From contig NZ_JAFBBV010000001.1 of the NCBI RefSeq assembly GCF_016907365.1, positions 2,356,001 to 2,420,000 of the forward strand: a stretch of 64,000 bases of DNA. The letters are read 5' to 3'. The notes under the pieces are model-generated. The model saw only the letters and a list, made by a program, of their open reading frames with translations, did no database searches and had not been told where the DNA came from. The stretch comes from Oerskovia paurometabola (GTDB lineage Bacteria > Actinomycetota > Actinomycetes > Actinomycetales > Cellulomonadaceae). Each line of letters begins with the position of its first letter. Position 1 is the first letter of the stretch. Shown here piece after piece: positions 7,294-16,533 of the stretch. The position numbers and the translations under genes were made by a program.

Positions 7294-10200
7294 TCACACG
7301 ACGACGAGCACCAGGTCCCCGCCCTCGAGCTGCTGGACAGCGCCGATCGCCACGCGCTGCACGGTCCCGCCCACGGGGGTCGTGATCGCGGCCTCCATCT
7401 TCATGGCCTCGACCGTCGCGACCGTCTGCCCCGCCTCGACGACGTCACCCTCGTGCACGACGGGTGTCACCGCACCGGCGAACGGCGCCGCGATCTGACC
7501 CGGCGCGGCAGGGTCGGCCTTCTCGGCGAGCGACGCGTCGACCTCGATCGAACGGTCACGCACCTGGAGCGGACGCAGCTGGCCGTTGAGGGTGAACATG
7601 ACGGTGCGCATGCCGCGCTCGTCGGGGACGCCGACGGCCTCGAGGCCCACGAGGAGCTTGACACCGCGCTCGAGCGAGACCTCGACCTCCTCGCCGGGCG
7701 TGAGGCCGTACAGGTAGGCCTGCGTGCCCAGGACGGACACGTCGCCGAACGCTGCGCGCGTCGTCTCGTAGTCCTTGGTGGGACCGGCGAACAGCAGGTG
7801 GTTGAGGCGGTTGCGGCGAGCGGCCGAGTCGCCGTCGAGGTCCGCCTGGTCCTCGTCGCTGAGGGGCGTCACGGGCGTGCGCACGACGCGACCTGCGAGA
7901 GCCTTGCTACGGAAGGGCTCGGGCCAACCACCGGGCGGGTCCCCGAGCTCTCCACCCAGGAACGCGATGACCGAGTCGGGGATGTCGTAGTCCTGGGGGT
8001 TCTCGGCGAAGTCCGCCGGGTCCGCTCCACGGGCCACGAGCTGCAGCGCCAGGTCGCCCACGACCTTCGAGGACGGCGTCACCTTCACGAGGCGACCGAG
8101 GATGCGGTCGGCGGCGGCGTAGGTGGCCTCGATCTGCTCGAACCGGTCCCCCAGGCCGAGCGCGATGGCCTGCTGGCGGAGGTTGGAGAGCTGACCGCCT
8201 GGGATCTCGTGCTCGTAGACGCGGCCCGTGGGGCTCGAGAGCCCGGACTCGAACGGCGCGTACAGGCGACGCACGGCCTCCCAGTACGGTTCCAGGTCGC
8301 ACACCGCGCGCAGCGACAGACCCGTGTCGCGGTCGGTGTGCTCGAGGCCTGCGACGAGCGCAGACATCGAGGGCTGGCTCGTGGTGCCCGCCATCGCGGC
8401 GCTTGCGACGTCGACCGCGTCGACACCCGCGGCGACGGCAGCCATGAGCGTGGCCATCTGTCCGCCCGACGTGTCGTGCGTGTGCAGGTGGACGGGCAGG
8501 TCGAACCGCTCGCGCAGCGCCGAGACCAGGCGTGCCGCGGCAGCGGGACGCAGGAGGCCTGCCATGTCCTTGATGGCGAGCACGTGGGCGCCGGCGTCGA
8601 CGATGCGCTCGGCGAGCTCGAGGTAGTAGTCGAGCGTGTAGAGGCTCTCGGCCGGGTCGAGCAGGTTGCCCGTATAGCACAGCGCGACCTCGGCCACCGC
8701 GGTGCCGGTCGCCCGCACGGCGTCGATCGCCGGGCGCATCTGCTCGACGTCGTTGAGCGCGTCGAAGATCCGGAAGATGTCGACACCCGTCGCCGCGGCC
8801 TCGCGGACGAACGCCTCGGTGACCTCGGTGGGGTACGGCGTGTACCCCACCGTGTTGCGGCCGCGCAGCAGCATCTGGAGCGCCACGTTCGGCATCGCCG
8901 CACGCAGCGCCGCGAGGCGAGCCCACGGGTCCTCACCGAGGAAACGGAGCGCGACGTCGTACGTCGCGCCGCCCCAGGCCTCGACCGACAGCAGCTGCGG
9001 GGTCAGTCGAGCGACGTAGGGGGCGACGGCGAGCAGGTCGTGCGTGCGGACCCGGGTGGCCAGCAGGGACTGGTGGGCGTCGCGGAACGTGGTGTCGGTG
9101 ACCTTGACCGCGGTCTCCGCACGCAGCGCACGGGCGAAACCCTCAGGTCCCAGCTCGAGCAGCTGCTGCCTGCTCCCGGGCACCGGGGCCACGGACAGGT
9201 CCAGGGCGGGGAGCTTCGCCACCGGGTCGATCGCGCCCGTGCCCGGCCCGTTCGGCCGGTTGACGGTCACGTCTCCCAGGTAGCTCAGGAGCCGGGTGCC
9301 ACGGTCGGCGCTCTCGCGTGCGGCGAGCAGCTCGGGGCGCTCGTCGATGAACGACGTCGACAGGTTTCCCGCGATGAACTCGGCGTCCGAGAGGACCGCC
9401 TGCAGGAAGGGGATGTTCGTGCGGATGCCACGGATGCGGAACTCCGCCAGGGCGCGCCGGGCACGTCGCACCGCCGTCGGGTAGTCACGACCACGGCACG
9501 TCAGCTTGACGAGCATCGAGTCGAAGTGGCCCGAGATCTCCGACCCGGCGGTAGCGGTCGCCCCGTCGAGGCGGACACCGGCGCCGCCGGGCGAACGGTA
9601 GGCCACGATGCGGCCCGTGTCGGGCCGGAACCCGTTCGAAGGGTCCTCGGTCGTGATGCGGGACTGGAGCGCCGCGCCGTTGACGTGGACGTCCTCCTGA
9701 CGGATGCCCAGGTCCTCCAGGGACTCCCCCGCCGCGATGCGCATCTGCGACGACACGAGGTCGATGTCGGTGACCTCCTCGGTGACCGTGTGCTCGACCT
9801 GGATGCGCGGGTTCATCTCGATGAACACGTGCTGGCCGGCCCGCTCCCCCACGGTGTCGAGGAGGAACTCGACCGTGCCGGCGTTCTGGTACCCGATCGA
9901 CCGCGCGAACTTCACGGCGTCGGCGCACAGGGCGTCACGGATCGCCGGGTCCAGGTTCGGCGCCGGGGCGATCTCGATCACCTTCTGGTGGCGCCGCTGG
10001 ACCGAGCAGTCGCGCTCGTACAGGTGGACGACGTTGCCCTGGCCGTCGGCGAGGATCTGCACCTCGATGTGACGCGGGCGCAGCACGGCCTGCTCGAGGA
10101 ACATGGTCGGGTCGCCGAACGCGCCGTCGGCCTCCCGCATCGCGGCCGCCAGGGCCTCGGGCAGGTCCTCGCGTCGGTCGACGCGGCGCATTCCGCGACC

Positions 10201-10704
10201 GCCGCCGCCCGCGACGGCCTTGGCGAAGATGGGGAACCCGATCTCGTCCGCGGCCGCGATGAGCTCGTCGATGTCCGCCGAGGGCTCGCTCGACGCCAGG
10301 ACGGGGATGCCCGCCTCCTTGGCGGCCTTGAGCGCGCGCACCTTGTTGCCCGCGAGCTCGAGGACCTCGGGCGGCGGTCCGACGAACGCGATGCCCGCCT
10401 GCTGGCAGGCCCGCGCGAGGTCGGGGTTCTCCGACAGGAAGCCGTAGCCGGGGTAGATCGCGTCCGCGCCGGCGTCCTTGGCGACGCGCACGATCTCCTC
10501 GATGTCGAGGTAGGCGCGGACCGGGTGTCCCTCTTCGCCGATCCTGTACGCCTCGTCGGCCTTCAGGCGGTGCTCGGAGTTCCGATCCTCGTAGGGGAAG
10601 ACGGCCACCGTCCGGGAGCCGAGCTCGTACGCCGCGCGAAACGCCCGAACCGCGATCTCCGCGCGGTTGGCGACCAGAACCTTCGAGAACACCAAGTACC
10701 CCAT
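7294..10704 (-). CDS. pyc: pyruvate carboxylase
   Basis: This 1136-residue single-chain enzyme makes oxaloacetate from pyruvate, bicarbonate and ATP, the main anaplerotic step into the TCA cycle. In order it shows a biotin carboxylase domain (about 5-450, with an ATP-grasp loop AVAGGGGRGMR and the substrate site RDCSVQRRHQK), a DRE-TIM carboxyltransferase domain (about 535-810, starting TDTTFRDAHQSL with metal ligands LHTHDTSG), the PYC/OADA domain, and a C-terminal biotinyl domain whose EAMKMEA lysine lies near residue 1102. Length is normal. The ATG at 10704 is one option. GTG 10692 gives the family-typical FSKVLVANR start with GGATGGGG just upstream and may be the true start. Confidence 0.95.
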   Translation of the reverse strand: MGYLVFSKVLVANRAEIAVRAFRAAYELGSRTVAVFPYEDRNSEHRLKADEAYRIGEEGHPVRAYLDIEEIVRVAKDAGADAIYPGYGFLSENPDLARACQQAGIAFVGPPPEVLELAGNKVRALKAAKEAGIPVLASSEPSADIDELIAAADEIGFPIFAKAVAGGGGRGMRRVDRREDLPEALAAAMREADGAFGDPTMFLEQAVLRPRHIEVQILADGQGNVVHLYERDCSVQRRHQKVIEIAPAPNLDPAIRDALCADAVKFARSIGYQNAGTVEFLLDTVGERAGQHVFIEMNPRIQVEHTVTEEVTDIDLVSSQMRIAAGESLEDLGIRQEDVHVNGAALQSRITTEDPSNGFRPDTGRIVAYRSPGGAGVRLDGATATAGSEISGHFDSMLVKLTCRGRDYPTAVRRARRALAEFRIRGIRTNIPFLQAVLSDAEFIAGNLSTSFIDERPELLAARESADRGTRLLSYLGDVTVNRPNGPGTGAIDPVAKLPALDLSVAPVPGSRQQLLELGPEGFARALRAETAVKVTDTTFRDAHQSLLATRVRTHDLLAVAPYVARLTPQLLSVEAWGGATYDVALRFLGEDPWARLAALRAAMPNVALQMLLRGRNTVGYTPYPTEVTEAFVREAAATGVDIFRIFDALNDVEQMRPAIDAVRATGTAVAEVALCYTGNLLDPAESLYTLDYYLELAERIVDAGAHVLAIKDMAGLLRPAAAARLVSALRERFDLPVHLHTHDTSGGQMATLMAAVAAGVDAVDVASAAMAGTTSQPSMSALVAGLEHTDRDTGLSLRAVCDLEPYWEAVRRLYAPFESGLSSPTGRVYEHEIPGGQLSNLRQQAIALGLGDRFEQIEATYAAADRILGRLVKVTPSSKVVGDLALQLVARGADPADFAENPQDYDIPDSVIAFLGGELGDPPGGWPEPFRSKALAGRVVRTPVTPLSDEDQADLDGDSAARRNRLNHLLFAGPTKDYETTRAAFGDVSVLGTQAYLYGLTPGEEVEVSLERGVKLLVGLEAVGVPDERGMRTVMFTLNGQLRPLQVRDRSIEVDASLAEKADPAAPGQIAAPFAGAVTPVVHEGDVVEAGQTVATVEAMKMEAAITTPVGGTVQRVAIGAVQQLEGGDLVLVVV

Positions 10705-10906
10705 CCGTCATCGTGGGTCGGGCTCCGGACCACCGCGAGAAGAGGTCCGCGCACCCGCTCGTCACGGGCGTCGCACCGGCGCGAGCCGGGGACGTCCAGA
10801 GGTGATCTTCGCACGGCCGCCGCCGCGGGACGGCACCGGAACCGGACGAGAGGGCAAAAAAGTGCTCCTCGCCACGAGCCGGTCGGCCTCGGCCCGGACA
10901 GAGGAA

Positions 10907-10926
10907 GACCCCGCCGGGGCGGGGTC
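10907..10926 (-). terminator. hairpin terminator after the MerR gene
   Basis: GACCCCG at 10907-10913 and CGGGGTC at 10920-10926 pair around a 6-base loop. On the minus strand this lies 40 bases past the MerR stop and is followed by a pyrimidine-rich TTCCTCTGTCC. The remaining bases between pyc and this hairpin hold no gene. Confidence 0.55.
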
Positions 10927-10966
10927 CTGGCTCACGCCTCGGCGGCGTGAGGTGCGTCGGAGGGCT

Positions 10967-11557
10967 TCAGCCTGCGCTGCGTGCCCGACGGCGGAGCTCG
11001 AGCTCGTCCTCGGTGGGTACGCCCGGCGTCTCGTCATCCCCCAGGGACTCGGCCGGCATGTCGCTCAGCGTTCCCTCGACCTCACGCCAGACGCGCCCCA
11101 CCGCGATGCCGAAGACTCCCTGGCCACCCTGGACCAGGTCGACGACCTCGTCCGCAGACGTGCACTCGTACACGCTCGCACCGTCGCTCATGAGCGTGAT
11201 CTGTGCGAGGTCGTTCACGCCGCGTTCGCGCAGGTGCTCGACCGCGGTGCGGATCTGCTGCAGCGACACCCCGGTGTCGAGGAGTCGCTTGACGATCTTG
11301 AGGACGAGGATGTCCCGGAAGCCGTAGAGCCGGTGCGTCCCCGAGCCGGAGGCCGACCGGACCGTCGGCTCGACCAGGCCGGTACGGGCCCAGTAGTCCA
11401 GCTGCCGATAGGTGATGCCGGCGACGCGGCACGCCGTGGGGCCGCGATATCCGGTGGTCGTGTCGTGCTCGGTGATGTCCTCGCCGAACAGCAGGCCCTG
11501 GGCCGCGTGGGAAGCAGGAGCCCCTGGCTCCGCTCCAGCTCTGCCGCTGCTGTTCAC
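10967..11557 (-). CDS. MerR-family regulator (Rv1830-like)
   Basis: A 196-residue MerR-type DNA-binding protein. The winged helix is near residues 42-110 (YRGPTACRVAGITYRQLDYW, then THRLYGFRDILVLKIVKRL). Its effector region has no Cys cluster, so metal sensing is unlikely. It is the last member of the conserved actinobacterial block FHA-FtsR-DUF151-MerR (Rv1827-Rv1830 in Mycobacterium tuberculosis), which supports a growth or division-linked regulatory role rather than stress resistance. GTG 11557 has a GGAGG 4 bases upstream. The N-terminal 30 residues are low-complexity. It is separated by 257 bases from the DUF151 gene, so it may have its own promoter. Confidence 0.85.
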   Translation of the reverse strand: MNSSGRAGAEPGAPASHAAQGLLFGEDITEHDTTTGYRGPTACRVAGITYRQLDYWARTGLVEPTVRSASGSGTHRLYGFRDILVLKIVKRLLDTGVSLQQIRTAVEHLRERGVNDLAQITLMSDGASVYECTSADEVVDLVQGGQGVFGIAVGRVWREVEGTLSDMPAESLGDDETPGVPTEDELELRRRARSAG

Positions 11558-11814
11558 TGTGCCTCCAAGGATGATGTGGACTCCACGCTAGGCCCGGGGT
11601 CGGGGAGCGTCAACGACCGAGGCCTTGAGAACCGAGCGTGTCGCGCAGGTCCCCTGTCACCGCGGCCACGCGCCAGACGGTGAGGACCGGACGCGCTGCG
11701 CCGGAGATCGCCTGTCCGACTTTACCCGAAATACCCCTCTTGTCTCCCTGAATGATCGAAGGTTCGTCCGTTTTGCCGAATTGTCGCCAGCACCTCTGGG
11801 TGAACGTTCGGCAG

Positions 11815-12333
11815 CTATCGGTCCCCCGGCTCCTCACCTCGTTCGGAAGGTCCGAAGTCCTCGGGTGAAACGTGCTCGAGGAAGTCGCGGAACTCGGCGA
11901 CCTCTCGCTGCTGCTCCGGGTCGACGATCTCCACCCCGGCGAGCGCGACGATCTCCGCGGAGCACATGACCGGGCTCTCGGTGCGCACGGCGACCGCGAT
12001 CGCGTCCGACGCCCTCGCGTCCACCCGGACCCCCGTGCTGAGGACCATCTCCGCGAAGAAGATGCCGTCGTCCAGCGCCACGATCTCGACCCGCAGCAGA
12101 CCGACCTGCACCGCCTCGAGGACGTCACGGAGCAGGTCGTGGGTCATGGGCCGCGGGGCGGTCAGGTGCGCCTGTGCCATCGCGATCGCACTCGCCTCGC
12201 GCGGGCCGATGATGATCGGCACCACCAGCTCCGCCGCGGGATCCAGGAGCAGCACGACGATCTCCTGCCCGGCGCCCTGCTGCTGGCGCACGCCGAGTAC
12301 CTCCACCGGGACCATCGGCACCTCGTTGCTCAC
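11815..12333 (-). CDS. DUF151 / bifunctional nuclease family protein
   Basis: A 172-residue protein of the DUF151 (BFN) family, with the signature GREASAIAMAQ after a beta-rich start and the core DARASDAIAVAVRT. Homologues in Thermotoga and plants have been linked to nuclease activity; in actinobacteria the role is not settled. The start GTG 12333 gives MSNEVPMVPVEVLGVRQQQ; an internal ATG at 12315 begins the conserved part. It sits between the FtsR-like and MerR genes exactly as Rv1829 does in mycobacteria. The acidic C-terminal tail (after about residue 150) is variable in the family. Confidence 0.8.
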   Translation of the reverse strand: MSNEVPMVPVEVLGVRQQQGAGQEIVVLLLDPAAELVVPIIIGPREASAIAMAQAHLTAPRPMTHDLLRDVLEAVQVGLLRVEIVALDDGIFFAEMVLSTGVRVDARASDAIAVAVRTESPVMCSAEIVALAGVEIVDPEQQREVAEFRDFLEHVSPEDFGPSERGEEPGDR

Positions 12334-12439
12334 CCGTCCACCGTACGACGGCACGCGCCGTCCGTCAGTGGGAGGAGCACCTGCGGCCCTGAACCTCGCT
12401 CCAGGAGCGCCCGTCGGACCAGCGCCGCACCGGTGCGGC

Positions 12440-13249
12440 TCAGTTCGTGAGGTCTCCCACGCCCTGGCGCAGCCAGACCGTGTGGAGCTTGGCGAAGAGC
12501 TCGCCGACCTCGCCCGCGAGGGCCCCGGCGTGCGCACGCGCCGACGAGGACTGCTGGCTGCGCCACGGTGCCACGACCTGCTCGACCAGTCCGACGTGGC
12601 GGTCCGCCGACGTCCGGAGCAGCCGGAGGTGACGCGGTTCGATCCCGTACTCTCCGAGCGCCGCCGCGAGCTGGACGACCTCGAGGGACCATGCGTCGAG
12701 CTGCCCACCGGGAGCCTGGCGCAGGACGCCTGCAGAGATCAGCCCCTCGACCAGGGAGACGTCCACCCCCACCGTGGTCGCCAGCGAACCGACGGTGTAC
12801 CTCTGGCGAGCCGCCGTCGTCTCCGTCTCGCCGTCGCTCGCCGCCAGGCGCAGGGCAGGGTTCTCCACGACCTCGCCGGCGTCGAGCGCGGCAAGGTTCT
12901 CCTTGATGACCTTGAGGGGGAGATACCTGTCGCGCTGCTCGAGCAGGACGTAGCGCAACCTCTCGACGTCAGCGGGGCTGTACTGCCGGTAGCCCGACGG
13001 CGTCCTCTCGGGGTCGATGAGCCCCTGCTCCTCGAGGAACCGGAGCTTCGAGTGGCTCACGCCGGGGAACTCCGTGCGCAAGGCGCGCAGGACGTCCGAG
13101 ATGCGCATCGAGGCGCGCCGCGAGATGCCCTGCGGCCATGGCTCGCCAGGCTGCTCGACGTCGCCCTCGTCGGCCGGTCGGGGGGTCAGCGCGCTGCTGC
13201 CGTCGAACCGGTTCTCGTGTCCCCAGGGGGAGCGTGCCGGCCGGTTCAC
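12440..13249 (-). CDS. ftsR: MerR-family regulator FtsR-like
   Basis: A 269-residue protein whose DNA-binding domain starts at about residue 48 (MRISDVLRALRTEFPGVSHS) and continues with SKLRFLEEQGLIDPERTPSG and YRQYSPADVERLRYVL. This is the characteristic form of FtsR, the MerR-type activator of ftsZ described in Corynebacterium, and of Rv1828. The long C-terminal region would bind the effector or dimerise. The GTG start overlaps the FHA gene stop by four bases (GTGA), indicating translational coupling. The first 45 residues are poorly conserved, so the internal ATG before RISDV could be an alternative start. Confidence 0.85.
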   Translation of the reverse strand: MNRPARSPWGHENRFDGSSALTPRPADEGDVEQPGEPWPQGISRRASMRISDVLRALRTEFPGVSHSKLRFLEEQGLIDPERTPSGYRQYSPADVERLRYVLLEQRDRYLPLKVIKENLAALDAGEVVENPALRLAASDGETETTAARQRYTVGSLATTVGVDVSLVEGLISAGVLRQAPGGQLDAWSLEVVQLAAALGEYGIEPRHLRLLRTSADRHVGLVEQVVAPWRSQQSSSARAHAGALAGEVGELFAKLHTVWLRQGVGDLTN

Positions 13250-13737
13250 GGGTGCTCTGCCGCGCCTTCCGCCGACCCCACGGGCTGGCCGAGGACAGGG
13301 CTGGTGAAGAAGGTGAGTCGGTACTTGCCGATCTGCACCTCGTCGCCGGTGACGAGAGCCACCGCGTCGACCCGGTTGCGGTTGACGTAGGTACCGTTGA
13401 GCGACCCGATGTCGCGCACCACGAACTTGTCGTCGTCGCGGCCGGGCTCCGCGTGCTTGCGCGAGACCGTGACGTCGTCGAGGAAGATGTCCGCGTGCTC
13501 GCTCCGCCCGGCGACCGTCCGCTCGGCGTCGAGGAGGAAACGTGACCCGACCGAGGGGCCGCGCTGCATGACGAGCAGCGCAGAGTGCCGGGGCAGCGCG
13601 GAGATCGCGGCCTGCTCCTCGGCGGAGAGGCCACCGGGCTGCGTCCCTTCCTCGAGCGGCAGCTCGATCCGGCCGAACGTGACCGTCGTGTCGCTACCTC
13701 CCCGGCGTGGCTCCGCAGATTCACCTGGAGTGGTCAT
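13246..13737 (-). CDS. garA: FHA-domain regulator GarA/OdhI-like
   Basis: A 163-residue protein with an N-terminal flexible tail and one FHA domain (about 70-145). The phosphopeptide-binding elements are present: AGRSEHAD, VSRKHAE and GSLNGTYV. In GarA and OdhI, phosphorylation of a TT pair in the tail by PknB/PknG makes the FHA domain fold back and stop inhibiting 2-oxoglutarate dehydrogenase. Here SDTTVTFGRIELP is in the right place and resembles that ETTSVF motif. ATG 13737 is chosen because GGAGG lies 4 bases upstream, better than the more distant ATG. Operon position before ftsR matches other actinobacteria, but gcvH, which precedes garA in mycobacteria, is absent. Confidence 0.85.
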   Translation of the reverse strand: MTTPGESAEPRRGGSDTTVTFGRIELPLEEGTQPGGLSAEEQAAISALPRHSALLVMQRGPSVGSRFLLDAERTVAGRSEHADIFLDDVTVSRKHAEPGRDDDKFVVRDIGSLNGTYVNRNRVDAVALVTGDEVQIGKYRLTFFTSPVLGQPVGSAEGAAEHP

Positions 13738-13919
13738 CTCGCCTCCTCGGGAGTTGTGACGCATTCAGCGCAAAATGCCTTGGGCGGAAAGGTACTACAT
13801 GCTCCTGCGCTCCATCCTGCGAGCATCAGGGATGCGGTCAATACCCGTCCAACCCGTCCAACCTACCCCGCCAGGCGGGTCCGAGAAAAGTATCCGCCCA
13901 CGTCACGCGGCCCAGAGGG

Positions 13920-15194
13920 TCAGTTCCCGCCCTCGGCAGGCACGGGCGTCGCGAACTCCGGGGTCTCCGGCTCGCGGGTGGACGAGATGGTGACGAGGTC
14001 CTCCTGGGTGATCTTCGGGCTGGCGCCCTCGTTGCGCACCGAGGACATCGCACCGCCAGGAATCTCGAGGGCGGTCTCGAGCGTCGACGGGTCGCCGATG
14101 GCCTTCCACTGGTAGGGCGAGGCGATCTTCTGGCCGTCGACCACCATCCCCCGGCTCGTCTCCTCGAAGTAGCTGCTCGTGACCAGGCGGATACCGTTGA
14201 CCTCCACGACCTCGACTCCCGCGTTGCGCAGCTCCTCGAGAATGTTGAAGAGCTTGTGCGCAGGGATCCGCTCGTCGGTCTCGGTGATCGTCAACGTGAT
14301 CCCCGGCCCCTCCGCGGGGAGGCGCCCCGAGAGGATTCCCTGCGTCTCGGACTGTCTCTGGGCGAGCTCGAGGGCGGCCCGCTGCTGCCCGGACCCGGAG
14401 CTCAGCTCGTCGCGGGTGTCCTGGAGCCCCTCGACGCGCGTCTCGAGCGCGTTCGCGCGCTGCGTCACGTCGTCCAGGAGTCGGACCAGGTCGCTCTGAC
14501 GCAGGGACGAGAGCTGCTGCTCCTGCGTCTGGCTCACCTGGACAGCCAGTGCGAACCCGAGCAGTGCGCACAGCAGGCCGGCGAGGAGCTGGGAGCGGGT
14601 GACCTGCGGTCGCATGGCCCGACCGAGCTTCGACCACCCGGCGGGCGACTCGGTGCCCTTCGGCGCCGAGGAGGCTGGAGCGACGTCTTCCGCCTCGTGA
14701 CGCCCGTGCGGGCGATCCGGGCTCGCGGGCGGGCTGGACGCGAGGGGTTCGGCCCGGGAGACGGGAGCTGCCTCGCCGAGGACTGCGTGCCCGTCGGGCG
14801 CGCTCTGTGCCGCCGGAGCCTCGTCCAGGGGCTCCGTCCCCTCCGCCACCTGCTCGCCCTGCACGGTCACCGGGTCGTCGGTCACGGGAGCGACGTCGGC
14901 CCGCTCCGCGACGGGAGGGGCGGTCGCCGGACCGGCCGGCGGTGCGATGGGCACCTCGTCCACGACGTGCTCGACGGCGGTCTCCGCTGCGTCGGGCTCG
15001 GACGGCACCACCGCGGCGCTCTCGTCCTCGTCGGCCGTCGGGTCGGCCGGTACCGCGGCGTCCCCCTCGGGACGCACGACCGGTCCCCCAGGCACGGCAG
15101 CCCTCGGGGCGGCCGCGTCCTGCGGAGCCGCGGAGGTCGAGGGGGCGTCGGGGTTCACGGAGTCGTTGTCCTCGGGGGCGGAGCTCGTCGTCAT
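13920..15194 (-). CDS. DUF881 membrane protein with long disordered N-tail
   Basis: A 424-residue protein. The first 200 residues are Pro/Ala/Glu/Asp-rich and certainly disordered. One membrane span follows (about 202-221, LLAGLLCALLGFALAVQV), then a short coiled coil with SDLVRLLDDVTQRANALETR and the extracytoplasmic DUF881 domain (about 290-405, with GPGITLTITE, EELRNAGVEVVEVNGIRLV and AIGDPSTLETAL). The DUF881 function is unknown. The gene pairs with Sbp and a second DUF881 in a conserved cluster (compare Rv1823-Rv1825). ATG 15194 has GGTGA 5 bases upstream and lies 8 bases after the Sbp stop. The acidic cytoplasmic tail is much longer than in the paralogue next door. Confidence 0.85.
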   Translation of the reverse strand: MTTSSAPEDNDSVNPDAPSTSAAPQDAAAPRAAVPGGPVVRPEGDAAVPADPTADEDESAAVVPSEPDAAETAVEHVVDEVPIAPPAGPATAPPVAERADVAPVTDDPVTVQGEQVAEGTEPLDEAPAAQSAPDGHAVLGEAAPVSRAEPLASSPPASPDRPHGRHEAEDVAPASSAPKGTESPAGWSKLGRAMRPQVTRSQLLAGLLCALLGFALAVQVSQTQEQQLSSLRQSDLVRLLDDVTQRANALETRVEGLQDTRDELSSGSGQQRAALELAQRQSETQGILSGRLPAEGPGITLTITETDERIPAHKLFNILEELRNAGVEVVEVNGIRLVTSSYFEETSRGMVVDGQKIASPYQWKAIGDPSTLETALEIPGGAMSSVRNEGASPKITQEDLVTISSTREPETPEFATPVPAEGGN

Positions 15195-15202
15195 CGCGTC
15201 AC

Positions 15203-15535
15203 CTACGCCTTGAACAGGTGCCGACGGATGGCAGCGGCGTTGGAGAAGATGCGGATGCCGAGGACCACGACGACGCCCGTCGAGAGCTGGGTTCCCACAC
15301 CGAGCTGGTCGCCGAGGAAGACGATGAGTGCCGCGACGACCACGTTCGAGAGGAACGAGACGAGGAAGACCTTGTCGTTGAAGAGCCCGTCGAGCATGGC
15401 GCGCAAGCCACCGAAGAGCGCGTCGAGCGCCGCGACGACCGCGATGGGCAGGTAGGGCTGAAGGGCCACGGGGACGGTGGGTTGGAGCACGAGCCCCGCC
15501 ACGACTCCGAGGACCAGTCCGACGACTGCGATCAT
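15203..15535 (-). CDS. sbp: small basic protein Sbp (DUF1290)
   Basis: A 110-residue integral membrane protein of the Sbp/DUF1290 family with about three hydrophobic segments: residues 1-30, then about 50-75 following the FGGLRAMLDG hallmark, and the segment near the end before the basic IRRHLFKA. Bacillus Sbp lies near ftsZ; its molecular role is unclear. Flanking by two DUF881 genes is a conserved arrangement. ATG 15535 overlaps the upstream DUF881 stop (ATGA), so the two are translationally coupled. Confidence 0.9.
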   Translation of the reverse strand: MIAVVGLVLGVVAGLVLQPTVPVALQPYLPIAVVAALDALFGGLRAMLDGLFNDKVFLVSFLSNVVVAALIVFLGDQLGVGTQLSTGVVVVLGIRIFSNAAAIRRHLFKA

Positions 15536-16533
15536 TCCGTGCTCTCCTGCCCTGCGTGTGAACTGTCGGCTCCGGTGGGACCGGTCGACGACGCGGGGCT
15601 CTTCGTCTCCCCCGTCGACTCGCCGTCCTGCCCGGTCGGCGCCCCAGGCTCGTCACCTGTGGCTGCCGTGGAGTCTACGGCGTGCGCGTAGAACAGTCGT
15701 TGGATCCCGTTTCCCGGCAACGAGAGCTTGCTCTGGGCGATCCGGCTGTACTGGATCCCCCACGTGGAGCTGATGGTGCTGAGGTACCCCGGGGCGGACG
15801 AGCGGGCGAACTCGGTCTCGAGCGTCGCCGGGTCGCCGATCGCCTCGACCCGGTACGGGGCGATCAGGGGTTGGAGGTCCACGAGGATCGCCTCGCCCGC
15901 GCTGCGGACGGCGCTGAGCGGCGTGAGGCGCTGCCCGTTGATCGCGATGGCCTCGGCGCCAGAGGCCCACAGGGCGTTGACCACGCGCTGGAGGTCACCG
16001 TCCTGCACCTTCTTGTTGAGCGACTGGTCGTCGGCGCCCACGCCCTCCGCGGCGTCGTTGAGCGTGATCACGAGCCCCGGCCCGGTGACCGCGATCGAGC
16101 CGTTGGCGACGCCGTCGATCTGGAGGGTCTCCAGCAACGCCGGGTCGACGTCGGCGAGCGCGTCGGTCTGCAGGGTCTCGATCTCCTCGCTCAGGGCAGT
16201 GGCCTGGGCGGAGAGCGCGTCCACCTCCTCGCGCCGGTTCAGGATCTCCTTCTCGAGCACCCGTCGTGCCTCGATCGCGGCGCCCTGCGGGGCGCGCAGG
16301 TCGATCGTCGCCGCGGCCGTCACGAATCCCAGCAGGACGGCGAGCGCTGCGACGAGCACCCAGGTGCGGGTCTTGCGCGGCGGTTCGTCCCCCGCGGCGC
16401 GGCGCGCGGCAGCCTCGGCGTAGCCGGCGTCGAGAGGCCGGTCCATGACCTCGGTGAGGAGCGTCATGGACGCGTCGAGCGCAGGCTTCCCGTGTCGGGA
16501 GGAGGACGCGTCGTTGCGCGGGGCGTGGGTCAT
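15532..16533 (-). CDS. DUF881 membrane protein
   Basis: A 333-residue DUF881 protein. About 55 cytoplasmic residues precede a membrane span (about 57-76, TWVLVAALAVLLGFVTAAAT). A coiled-coil linker (ARRVLEKEILNRREEVDALS) and the DUF881 domain follow (about 135-275: TGPGLVITLND, VVNALWASGAEAIAINGQRL and AIGDPATLETEF). The C-terminal 60 residues are Ser/Thr/Gly-rich and unconserved. ATG 16533 overlaps the pgsA-like stop (ATGA). It probably forms a membrane complex with Sbp and the second DUF881, which is inference from conserved co-occurrence. Confidence 0.85.
   Translation of the reverse strand: MTHAPRNDASSSRHGKPALDASMTLLTEVMDRPLDAGYAEAAARRAAGDEPPRKTRTWVLVAALAVLLGFVTAAATIDLRAPQGAAIEARRVLEKEILNRREEVDALSAQATALSEEIETLQTDALADVDPALLETLQIDGVANGSIAVTGPGLVITLNDAAEGVGADDQSLNKKVQDGDLQRVVNALWASGAEAIAINGQRLTPLSAVRSAGEAILVDLQPLIAPYRVEAIGDPATLETEFARSSAPGYLSTISSTWGIQYSRIAQSKLSLPGNGIQRLFYAHAVDSTAATGDEPGAPTGQDGESTGETKSPASSTGPTGADSSHAGQESTE

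Noticed and set aside
7453..10950. 1165-codon plus-strand open frame opposite pyc
   Set aside because: Antisense to pyruvate carboxylase, with composition typical of shadow frames (Arg, Val, Asp, Gly, His) and no recognisable domain.
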